Shown piece by piece: positions 36,248-44,297 of a stretch of DNA of 64,000 nucleotides. The stretch spans positions 310,001 through 374,000 of the forward strand of contig JBMNJO010000001.1 of the NCBI GenBank assembly GCA_050951725.1, written 5' to 3'. Each line of letters opens with the position of its first letter. The stretch's first letter is position 1. The notes under the pieces were generated by a model. The model was not told where the DNA came from. It was given only the letters and a program-made list of their open reading frames with translations, and made no database searches. A program made the position numbers and the translations under genes. Origin of the DNA: DTU052 sp050951725. GTDB taxonomy: Bacteria > Bacillota > Syntrophomonadia > Syntrophomonadales > DTU052.

Positions 36248-37780
36248 ATGGGGGATAACCAGCTCTTTACTGAAAACATGAAAGCCAGCCACCGCCGTTT
36301 GCTGGTGGCCATCACTCTTATTGTAGTGCTGGCAAGTTTAGCAACCATAGCGATTCTGGTGTCCGGGACCGGCTCAGAAAAACTAACCTGGGGGTCAACA
36401 ATCAGGGTAATCGTTTTTTCCCTGGCTGTAGTGGGATTGTTATATCTTCTGATAAGGAAATATGGCGAAAACAGGATAAGCTGCTACCTGACAGTGTTTA
36501 TGATAGCTCTGATAATGTTTGTATATAATTCAAACATCACTGGTTCCAAGGAAATCTTTGCCGATTTTTATATCGTCATGGTGTTAAGTGTGTTGTACTT
36601 TGATGTTGGGGTTACAGTTTTTGCTTCGGTTTTGGTTATGGTACTGCACACGATTATTCTTCTGATGTATCCTGAGACCTTACCGGCAGGAAACCTGGGT
36701 TCCACCCTGGGAGTCCGCTACCTGTGTTTTCTGTGGGTGGCGATAGCCAGCAGTGTCGTAGCCAACGTCGCCAGAGGTCTGCTGCAGAAATCCATCGCCA
36801 ATGAGAATAAGGCATATGGGCTTTCTGACAACCTTAAAAAAGCAGGTGAGACCATTGCTTTCAAATCCAAGCAGTTGGAAAACTCGTCATTACAACTGCT
36901 CCACCTGGCCAGTGAAACCGGACAGGCCGCAGGACAGGTAAGTCTTAGTGTTGATCAGCTGGCGATGACGGCGAATGAGGAAGCGGCCCATGCAGGCAAA
37001 ACTGCTGGAGTGATTAAGCAGATGGCAGAGGCACTGACAACTGCCGAAAAGAGCGTTTATTTGGTTAGTAACCAATCACAAGAATTCCGGGGAATTGTGG
37101 AACAGGGTCAAAATTCTATGCGTAAACAAGTCCAGTATATGGACGGCAGCCGCAAGGCCCAAGATATGGTAACCGAAGCAGTCAACCTTCTGAATGAGCG
37201 TTCAAAACAGATCGTGGACATCGTGGCAATCATAAACAATATCGCCAGCCAGACCAACCTCCTGGCATTGAACGCAGCTATAGAAGCAGCGCGCGCCGGT
37301 GAAGCCGGCCGGGGATTTGCGGTGGTGGCCGATGAAGTGCGCAAGCTGGCTGAAGAGTCCAGCCAGGCTACCCACCAAATATCCAGCCTCATCAACGAGA
37401 TCCGTGGTGATATAACTAAGACGGTAGATAATATGAATGAATTGAATTTAATCGCTATGGATCAAAGAGAAGCACTGGTCGAAGTACAGGACATGTTTGG
37501 CCGAGTGGAACAGGGGGCAGCTCATATAGACGCCGCGGTTCAAGAGGTATCTGCTGTGTTCGAAGAGCTTCTTTCCTCTACCGATGTTGTAGTGCGCGAA
37601 ATGGAAGATATCTCTGCTTCCACGGAGGAATCAGCCGCCAGTACCGAGGAGATTACTGCTCTCGTTGGCCAGCAGAGTGATGCAGTTAACAGTATTGTTA
37701 CCATGATTAAACAACTGGAAGCAGCTGCAGAAGACCTCAGGCAAATGGCGGAACGGCTCACTAACAGCGATCAGGAATAA
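36248..37780 (+). CDS. Methyl-accepting chemotaxis protein with multi-span membrane sensor
   Basis: A 510-residue chemoreceptor. Residues 20-185 hold about six hydrophobic segments with short loops and no large extracellular domain, so it senses within the membrane or through bound ligands. The cytoplasmic signalling domain follows with the hairpin tip IVAIINNIASQTNLLALNAA, then IEAARAGEAGRGFAVVADEVRKLAEES. Heptad-rich regions with Gln/Glu pairs suit methylation. ATG 36248 is preceded by GGGGGGTG. No HAMP domain is evident. Confidence 0.9.
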   Translation: MGDNQLFTENMKASHRRLLVAITLIVVLASLATIAILVSGTGSEKLTWGSTIRVIVFSLAVVGLLYLLIRKYGENRISCYLTVFMIALIMFVYNSNITGSKEIFADFYIVMVLSVLYFDVGVTVFASVLVMVLHTIILLMYPETLPAGNLGSTLGVRYLCFLWVAIASSVVANVARGLLQKSIANENKAYGLSDNLKKAGETIAFKSKQLENSSLQLLHLASETGQAAGQVSLSVDQLAMTANEEAAHAGKTAGVIKQMAEALTTAEKSVYLVSNQSQEFRGIVEQGQNSMRKQVQYMDGSRKAQDMVTEAVNLLNERSKQIVDIVAIINNIASQTNLLALNAAIEAARAGEAGRGFAVVADEVRKLAEESSQATHQISSLINEIRGDITKTVDNMNELNLIAMDQREALVEVQDMFGRVEQGAAHIDAAVQEVSAVFEELLSSTDVVVREMEDISASTEESAASTEEITALVGQQSDAVNSIVTMIKQLEAAAEDLRQMAERLTNSDQE

Positions 37781-38122
37781 TTGTAAAAAAGATAATCCCA
37801 TGTTATGTCAAGCATGCTAAATTCAATCATGGTTAATATAAGTGCTGATATATTCGGGCTATAACAATGCGCGGTATGGGAAATACGAAGTGTTAAACAG
37901 GTCAGCATTAACACTACATATGGCGCAACTGCGAAATAGCGTTATCTGCAACTCGATTAATTCTGGCGAGTCAACGCCCACCCACCTTAGTTCACCAAAC
38001 CAACGTTAAGATAGGATCCTTATTGGAGGCAAAAAAATAGCTGATTGTGTGGCTTTTCAGCAGGCAATTGTTTTGGTGATGGCGAAAAACATATACACCA
38101 TAAAACGGATTGGGAGCGGAAC
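37781..38122. other. Intergenic region before ABC cassette
   Basis: About 340 bases. A hairpin AGTGTTAA/TTAACACT lies at 37890-37915. No promoter or riboswitch is recognised with confidence. Confidence 0.4.
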
Positions 38123-38941
38123 ATGAACAACAATAGAATAAAAAGGTCAGTGGTTCTGTCCTTTCTGATATTGCTGGGCTTGCTGCTTACCGGCTGTGGT
38201 GCAACAGATGTTGGAGAGCCGATTACTGCAGATAATCTTAGCGGTTTACGAGTGGGGGTAATGGTTGGCTACAGCCCGGACTATATTCTCACCAAAGATA
38301 GTAGGGGAATGGAAATCTACAGGTATGATACCTACAGTGATATGTATCTCGCTTTGAGTTTTAACCGGATCGATGCAATAGCTACTGAGAGGGAAGATGC
38401 GTATTTTATATGCCGGGAAGAAGCTGATTTTGAGATAGGCCCAGCGATTACTGAACCATCAGAGTACGGCTATATGTTCTATTCTGAACGGAATGAGCTT
38501 AGGGAGGAGTTCAACCGGTTTATTAAGGAATTCAGAAAAACAGAAGAATATGCCGACATGCTCAATAGGGTGGAGGCCACGCTTAACGCGCCTTATAAGG
38601 CTAAAAAGGTAGAAAACATTGTGACCACCGACAGGGTGATCAAAGTTGCTGCCTATGCCGACTGGGAGCCTGTATCCTACATAAACACCTCAACCGATGA
38701 ATGGGAAGGTTGTGACGTTGAGCTGATTACCCACTTTGCCAACAGTATCGGGGCCGAACTGGTTTTGGAGGACAAGACCTGGAATCAGATGCTGCTCGAA
38801 GTTGCCAACGGCATGGTTGATCTTATACTAAGTCCGGACTCTCTTTTAATGGCGAAGGATTTGGAGATGAGCGGAAATATCGTAATGTCCGAACCGGTAC
38901 ACATTAAAGACATTGTCCTGGTTATAGACAAGGAGGAGTAG
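38123..38941 (+). CDS. Lipoprotein solute-binding protein, SBP_bac_3-like with swapped halves
   Basis: A 272-residue lipoprotein: basic start, hydrophobic stretch and lipobox LLTGCG, so the mature form begins at that cysteine. Residues 38-155 (LSGLRVGVMVGYSPDYIL to EEFNRFIKEFRKTEEYADML) resemble the second half of SBP_bac_3 proteins. Residues 170-272 (VIKVAAYADWEPVSYINTST, GCDVELITHFANSIGAELVLEDKTW, MVDLILSP, then VLVID) resemble the first half. That order is the reverse of the family's. The total length equals one binding protein, so it reads as a circular permutation. It is encoded directly before the permease and ATPase of a polar-amino-acid-type transporter. Confidence 0.75.
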   Translation: MNNNRIKRSVVLSFLILLGLLLTGCGATDVGEPITADNLSGLRVGVMVGYSPDYILTKDSRGMEIYRYDTYSDMYLALSFNRIDAIATEREDAYFICREEADFEIGPAITEPSEYGYMFYSERNELREEFNRFIKEFRKTEEYADMLNRVEATLNAPYKAKKVENIVTTDRVIKVAAYADWEPVSYINTSTDEWEGCDVELITHFANSIGAELVLEDKTWNQMLLEVANGMVDLILSPDSLLMAKDLEMSGNIVMSEPVHIKDIVLVIDKEE

Positions 38942-38943
38942 CC

Positions 38944-39645
38944 GTGGAGGGAATAATTCAAAGCATCAAGGAATCCATCTACCTTAACCTGATTTATGAA
39001 GACCGGTATCTGTTTATTATTGACGGTTTCGGTATGACGCTGTATTTAACAGCAATGACCTTTCTTTTGGGAACGTTGATTGGAGCCGTATTCTGCTGGT
39101 TGCGGCGCAGCAGTATCAAAGTGGTTTCACAGACGGTTGCTTTGATTAAAAATCTCTTTATCAGGCTGCCAACCCTGGTATTGCTGATCATGTTCGCTTA
39201 CATGCTGTTTTCGAAGTCGGAGATTGATATCGTATTACTGGCAATACTTGCGTTTGCGCTGAAGACCGGATCATACATATCAGACATTATGTATACGGCT
39301 CTTGAGACCGTGGACAATGGTGAGATAGAAGCGGGTCGAACCCTGGGAATGACCAAGTTTATGGTATTCAGACTGGTGGTGCTGCCGCAGGCGATTAAGA
39401 GTTCCTTACCGGTATACAAGAATCAACTCATAATCACCATGCAGGAAACGTCACTGGTGGGCTTTTTGGCTATTAATGATCTGACCAGGGCCAGCAGCAT
39501 AATCTCCGCCCGGACCCTGGATCCGTATATATCCATTATAATAACTGCCATTGCGTATCTGCTCATTGGAGCCGCCGCCAACATGTTGTTTAAGCTGGCA
39601 GACCGGGACAAGCACCTGCGCCGCGCGGACTTTATAGAAGGGTAG
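38944..39645 (+). CDS. Polar amino acid ABC transporter permease
   Basis: A 233-residue inner-membrane subunit with about five segments. It has the His/Glu/Gln/Arg permease features: FGMTLYLTAMTFLLGTLIGAV at the first segment and the EAA coupling loop EAGRTLGMTKFMVFRLVVLPQA near 125-145. The GTG start follows GGAGGAG and lies two bases after the binding-protein stop. One permease gene is present, so it should act as a homodimer. Confidence 0.9.
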   Translation: MEGIIQSIKESIYLNLIYEDRYLFIIDGFGMTLYLTAMTFLLGTLIGAVFCWLRRSSIKVVSQTVALIKNLFIRLPTLVLLIMFAYMLFSKSEIDIVLLAILAFALKTGSYISDIMYTALETVDNGEIEAGRTLGMTKFMVFRLVVLPQAIKSSLPVYKNQLIITMQETSLVGFLAINDLTRASSIISARTLDPYISIIITAIAYLLIGAAANMLFKLADRDKHLRRADFIEG

Positions 39646-39655
39646 GGCCGTTATT

Positions 39656-40741
39656 ATGATATCAATCCGCAATTTGTATAAAAGTTATGGGCAAAACCTT
39701 ATTCTAAAGGATATTAGTGTGGATATTGATGACGGTGAAGTGGTAGCAATTATCGGCCCTTCCGGGTGCGGTAAGAGTACCCTTATCCGGTGCCTTAACC
39801 TGCTGGAGCAGCCTGACTCAGGGCAGATATTCATTGGCAAAGACGAGATAACCAAAAAGGGAGCCAATGTTGATGCCATCCGCATGAAAATGGGAATGGT
39901 ATTCCAGTCGTTTAACCTGTTTTCTCATAAAACCGTACTGGAAAACGTCATTCTCGCTCCGATGAATGTGTTGAAGATCCCGCAGAAACAAGCGGTGAGA
40001 GAGGCGATGGAGTACCTGGAAATGGTGGGCATCGCCAACCGGGCGGACCATATGCCGAACCAGCTTTCCGGGGGACAGAAACAAAGGGTTGCCATTGCCC
40101 GCTGTCTGGCTATGCACCCTGAGGTCATCCTCTTTGACGAACCTACATCAGCCTTGGACCCAACTATGGTTGATGAAGTATTATCAGTGATCCGCAAGCT
40201 GGTTAAGAGCGGCTTGAGCTGCGTTATTGTCACTCACGAAATGAACTTCGCTCGAAACATAGCGACCCGGGTATTCTATATGGATGATCAGGGAATCTAC
40301 GAAAAAGGGACCCCGGAGCAAATATTCGACAATCCGCAGCGGGAAAAGACCAGGATATTCATCAACAAGCTGAAGGTGTTTACCGGAGAATACGCTCTGA
40401 AGGAACTCGATTTCTACGAGATCATGAGAAATGTAACCGAGTACTGCTCCAAATACGATATGAACAAACGGGAAACCAATCAGATCAATCTCATATGTGA
40501 GGAGTATATAACCAACCTTATGCGACGCCGGCCAACAGGTGAGATGATCACGGTGACCGTTCGCTATAATGAGAACGACGGCTCCAAGGAGATAGTCTTT
40601 AAGGATAGTTTCCCCGCCGAGAACCACCTGGAGAGTGAAAGCTTCGATGAAGTGAGTGCTATGCTTATCAAAGGCTTTGCGGAACAGGTGAAATACCAAA
40701 GGATCGATGACTATAACGTAACCGAGCTGAGATTGAAATAG
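39656..40741 (+). CDS. Amino acid ABC ATPase with C-terminal GHKL-like extension
   Basis: A 361-residue protein. Residues 1-240 are a normal GlnQ-type ATPase: GPSGCGKST near 34, MVFQSFNLFSH, LSGGQKQRVAIARCL, VILFDEPTSALDP and VTHEM. Family members normally stop there. About 120 further residues (LDFYEIMRNVTEYCSKYDMN, then NQINLICEEYITNLMRR and KEIVFKDSFPAENHLE) resemble the N-box and D-x-F part of RsbW/SpoIIAB-type GHKL ATPases. The resemblance is by pattern only and the glycine-rich lid is not obvious. The extension could gate the ATPase or bind a regulator. Confidence 0.85.
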   Translation: MISIRNLYKSYGQNLILKDISVDIDDGEVVAIIGPSGCGKSTLIRCLNLLEQPDSGQIFIGKDEITKKGANVDAIRMKMGMVFQSFNLFSHKTVLENVILAPMNVLKIPQKQAVREAMEYLEMVGIANRADHMPNQLSGGQKQRVAIARCLAMHPEVILFDEPTSALDPTMVDEVLSVIRKLVKSGLSCVIVTHEMNFARNIATRVFYMDDQGIYEKGTPEQIFDNPQREKTRIFINKLKVFTGEYALKELDFYEIMRNVTEYCSKYDMNKRETNQINLICEEYITNLMRRRPTGEMITVTVRYNENDGSKEIVFKDSFPAENHLESESFDEVSAMLIKGFAEQVKYQRIDDYNVTELRLK

Positions 40742-40929
40742 AACCCGCCGATATACTTCAGATGAAAAACTGGGGCAATCTGGGATGCAGCAGCCGGATT
40801 GCCTTCGGTTGCCCCTCTACTACCGGCTAGCCATCATAACTTGCCAATTACGAATTGATCCGATAGTCTTTATACAGTTGTGCCTCGCCAGTGGATCGCG
40901 CGAGTGATATCATCTTAAGGAGATTAGCA

Positions 40930-41796
40930 ATGAGATATAGCATGGATTGCCTTCCCTGTCTCCTCCAACAGGGGATCAGGACGGCGCGTGAATACCTGGA
41001 GACGGAAGAAGAGCAACGGGATTTGGTTAAAAAAATAATTGGTGAGATGGCTGCGGTCGGTACTGATGCCAGTGCGCCCTTCATAGCTCATAAGATTCAG
41101 CGAGTGTTAAAAGAGACCATAAAGATTACCGACCCATATTTTAAGGAAAAGCAATATTATAACCGGGAAATGCTCAAACTGGAAGATGAATTTGCCGGGA
41201 TGGTGGAATCAGCGGACAACCCTTTAAAAGCAGCTCTGAAGCTGGCCGCTGCTGGCAATATCATTGATTTTGGCCCGGGCCATGATTTATCTCGGGACAG
41301 CGTACTTCAGACGGTACGAGACACCATGAAAAAGGAATACCCAGACGAGGTATTCCAGTCTTTTACATCCGCATTGAAACACGCAGACCGGCTGCTATAC
41401 CTGGGAGACAATGCTGGTGAGATAGTTTTCGACAAGGTGTTTATACGGACCATCAAGGCGGTTTATCCCCAACTGCAGGTATACTTTGCAACGAGGGGTA
41501 AACCCATTATCAACGATGTAACTGAAAATGATGCATACGCAGTGAAAATGGACAGCCATGCATCGATTATCAACAATGGTACTGATATCCCGGGAACCAT
41601 ACTCGAACTCTGTAATGATACTTTCAAAGAGATATTTTGGGCGGCCGATGTGATTATCTCCAAGGGTCAGGGTAATTTCGAATCTCTTTGCGGTACCCGC
41701 CACCCAAACCTGTATTACATTTTCCTTTGTAAATGCAGCCTCTTTACGGAAAGATTTGGAGTCAATCAGAACGACATGGTGTTGTTTAAGGAATAA
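40930..41796 (+). CDS. DUF89/ARMT1-like damage-control phosphatase family protein
   Basis: A 288-residue protein of the DUF89 family. It starts MRYSMDCLPCLLQQGIRTA with the CxxC pair of the short bacterial subgroup. The metal-binding core reads LLYLGDNAGEIVFDKVFI near 155, VYFATRGKPIINDVTENDA near 190 and ADVIISKGQGNFESL near 250. Family enzymes use Co/Ni/Mn to remove phosphate from damaged sugar-phosphate or pantetheine metabolites. ATG 40930 follows AAGGAG. Confidence 0.87.
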   Translation: MRYSMDCLPCLLQQGIRTAREYLETEEEQRDLVKKIIGEMAAVGTDASAPFIAHKIQRVLKETIKITDPYFKEKQYYNREMLKLEDEFAGMVESADNPLKAALKLAAAGNIIDFGPGHDLSRDSVLQTVRDTMKKEYPDEVFQSFTSALKHADRLLYLGDNAGEIVFDKVFIRTIKAVYPQLQVYFATRGKPIINDVTENDAYAVKMDSHASIINNGTDIPGTILELCNDTFKEIFWAADVIISKGQGNFESLCGTRHPNLYYIFLCKCSLFTERFGVNQNDMVLFKE

Positions 41797-41810
41797 CCCG
41801 CCGAATTTTT

Positions 41811-41843
41811 GGGACCCCCAAACAGGGGTCCCTTGTCTTATTT
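41811..41843 (+). terminator. Intrinsic terminator between DUF89 gene and gyrA
   Basis: GGGACCCC, short loop, GGGGTCCC, then TTGTCTTATTTT, in the 46-base space between convergent genes. Confidence 0.75.
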
Positions 41844-44278
41844 TACTCCTCAGGTGTGGTCGGCTGGCTCATGACGCGGGAGAAGGCGGATATGGTTTCT
41901 TTCTCACTCAAGGTTCTGATGATCTGCCCCTGGATGGCGCGGCCTTGGACCGGGATTTCCATGGCCCCCTGGTACAGGATTCTTCCGGTGGAAGTAAACA
42001 GTACGAATTCGTCTTCTTCGTTGACCATCATGACTATGCTCATTTTGCCCGTCTTTACGTTGGTGTTCATCGTCTTGACACCTTTGCCACCCCGTGACTG
42101 AGCGGGGTACTCGTCGAATGGGGTACGCTTGGCGAATCCTTTTTCGGAAATTACCAAAACCTCCGGACCTTCGCTGAGCAAGGCCATTCTGATTACTTGA
42201 TTATTGGAAAGAGCTATGCCTTTTACTCCTTTACTGGGTCTTCCGGTAGGTCGAACGTCCGATTCCGGGAACCTTATCAAGATGCCGTCATTGGTGGCGA
42301 GAATGATCTCCTCCGTACCATCAGTAATCCGGGTCTCAAGCACCTCATCGTTGTCCTCCAGGTTCATGGCGATGATGGCTTCCTGCCGGTTAGTATTAAA
42401 CTCAGTTAAGCGTGTCTTCTTGATCAGGCCGTTGCGGGATGCTATCAGTACGAAGCGGTCCTCAGCAAACTCCTTTATGGGTATCATCGAGACGACCCTT
42501 TCTCCAGGCGCAAGGCTGACCACATTTGCCAGGTGAATACCGCGGCCTTGATTGCCGGTGTCCTTTATCTTGTGAACCCTGGTCTTAAAAGCGCGGCCCT
42601 GATTGGTCAGTAATAGAAGCCAGTCCAGGTTGCTGGTGGAAAATACCTCCAAAACAAACCCGTCTTGTTTGCCTACCAATCCGGCGGTGTGACCTTTGCG
42701 TTTAGGATTGACAACTGAGGAAACGGATTGCTTCCTTACGTAGCCGGCCTGGGTAAGAGCCAGAAGGACCTCTTCTTCAGGAATGGTATCCTCTACAGGC
42801 GGCTCTATTACATGGCTCTGAATTTCAGTGCGCCGCGAGTCTCCGTAATGTGATTTAATGCTCTTAAGGTCCGCCTTGATGATATCCAAGACCATCGACT
42901 CATTGGCCAGGATTTCCTGGTAGCGCTTAATGTCCTTCACCAACTGGCCCCGCTCAGCCTCCAGGTTGTCCCGTTCCATACCAGTCAGCTTTTGGAGGCG
43001 CATTTCCAGGATTGCCTGAGCCTGTTCGCCAGACAGGGCGAAACGGACCCGAAGGTTGGCCCGGGCCTTGTTGGTATCCTTTGATTTCCTGATTATACTG
43101 ATTACCTCGTCCAGGTTATCCAGTGCAATCTTCAATCCTTCGACAATGTGCAACCGCTTCTCGGCTTGTTCCATATCATAACGGGTATATCGGGTGATGA
43201 CCTCTTTGCGGTGATCAAGGTAATGAGACATCATCTCCTTCAGGTTTAACTCCCGGGGTTCGCCGTTCACCAGGGCGAGCATTATGACCCCGAAAGTATC
43301 CTCCATCTGGGTGTGCTTGTAGAGTTGATTCAAAATCAGTTGGGTATTGGCGTCCCGCTTTAATTCTATAACCACCCTGATACCGTCGCGGTCAGATTCA
43401 TCCCGCAGGTCGCTGATCCCTTCCACAACGTTTTTGTCCTTGACCAGGTCGGCAATCTTTTCTATCAGCCTGGCCTTGTTAACCTGGTAGGGGAGTTCCT
43501 TGATAATAATAGCTTCTTTCCCGCCCTTTAAAGGTTCAATCTCTGTTTTCGCACGTATCTTGACTGTCCCGCGCCCGGTTTCGTAGGCTTTGACGATCCC
43601 TTCATCCCCCACGATCACACCACCGGTCGGGAAATCCGGTCCTTTCACATGTTTCATCAGATCGTGCACAGTAGCTTGGGGGTGATCGATCAGGTAAACC
43701 AAACCATTGGCCACCTCAGTCAGGTTGTGTGGCGGTATGTTGGTAGCCATACCCACCGCAATCCCGGTCGAGCCGTTGATCAGCAGATTGGGAATCCGGG
43801 CCGGAAGTACCACCGGTTCCTGACGGGTGGAATCGTAATTATCCATAAAATCAACTGAGTCTTTATCTATATCAACCAGCATTTCGCCGGCGATGCGTGC
43901 CATCCTTAATTCCGTGTAACGCAAGGCAGCAGCCGAATCACCATCGACCGATCCCCAGTTGCCCTGCCCGTCAATCAAGGGGTAACGAGTAGCAAAATCC
44001 TGCACCATGCGGACGGCTGCATCATAAACCGAGCTATCACCGTGAGGATGATATTTGCCCAAGACTTCGCCCACCAGATAGGCTGACTTGCGATAGGGTT
44101 TATCCCATCCGATTCCCAGATCATGCAGGGCATACAGGATGCGCCGGTGTACCGGCTTCAGGCCATCCCGAACGTCAGGCAGTGCCCGAGCTACAATGAC
44201 ACTCATGGCGTAATCCATAAACGAGGATTCCATTTCCGCGGCCATGCTGACCGGGACCACATTCTCAAACAGATTCAT
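41843..44278 (-). CDS. gyrA: DNA gyrase subunit A
   Basis: An 811-residue GyrA. The winged-helix/tower part has KPVHRRILYAL and the active-site tyrosine region YTELRMARIAGEML near residue 120. The quinolone region reads HPHGDSSVYD, with Ser and Asp kept at the two main resistance positions. Six-bladed C-terminal repeats include QSRGGKGVKTMN, the GyrA box that wraps DNA and separates gyrase from topoisomerase IV. It follows gyrB by 19 bases. Introduces negative supercoils with ATP. Confidence 0.94.
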   Translation of the reverse strand: MNLFENVVPVSMAAEMESSFMDYAMSVIVARALPDVRDGLKPVHRRILYALHDLGIGWDKPYRKSAYLVGEVLGKYHPHGDSSVYDAAVRMVQDFATRYPLIDGQGNWGSVDGDSAAALRYTELRMARIAGEMLVDIDKDSVDFMDNYDSTRQEPVVLPARIPNLLINGSTGIAVGMATNIPPHNLTEVANGLVYLIDHPQATVHDLMKHVKGPDFPTGGVIVGDEGIVKAYETGRGTVKIRAKTEIEPLKGGKEAIIIKELPYQVNKARLIEKIADLVKDKNVVEGISDLRDESDRDGIRVVIELKRDANTQLILNQLYKHTQMEDTFGVIMLALVNGEPRELNLKEMMSHYLDHRKEVITRYTRYDMEQAEKRLHIVEGLKIALDNLDEVISIIRKSKDTNKARANLRVRFALSGEQAQAILEMRLQKLTGMERDNLEAERGQLVKDIKRYQEILANESMVLDIIKADLKSIKSHYGDSRRTEIQSHVIEPPVEDTIPEEEVLLALTQAGYVRKQSVSSVVNPKRKGHTAGLVGKQDGFVLEVFSTSNLDWLLLLTNQGRAFKTRVHKIKDTGNQGRGIHLANVVSLAPGERVVSMIPIKEFAEDRFVLIASRNGLIKKTRLTEFNTNRQEAIIAMNLEDNDEVLETRITDGTEEIILATNDGILIRFPESDVRPTGRPSKGVKGIALSNNQVIRMALLSEGPEVLVISEKGFAKRTPFDEYPAQSRGGKGVKTMNTNVKTGKMSIVMMVNEEDEFVLFTSTGRILYQGAMEIPVQGRAIQGQIIRTLSEKETISAFSRVMSQPTTPEE

Positions 44279-44297
44279 ACGATTTCTCTCCTACTCG

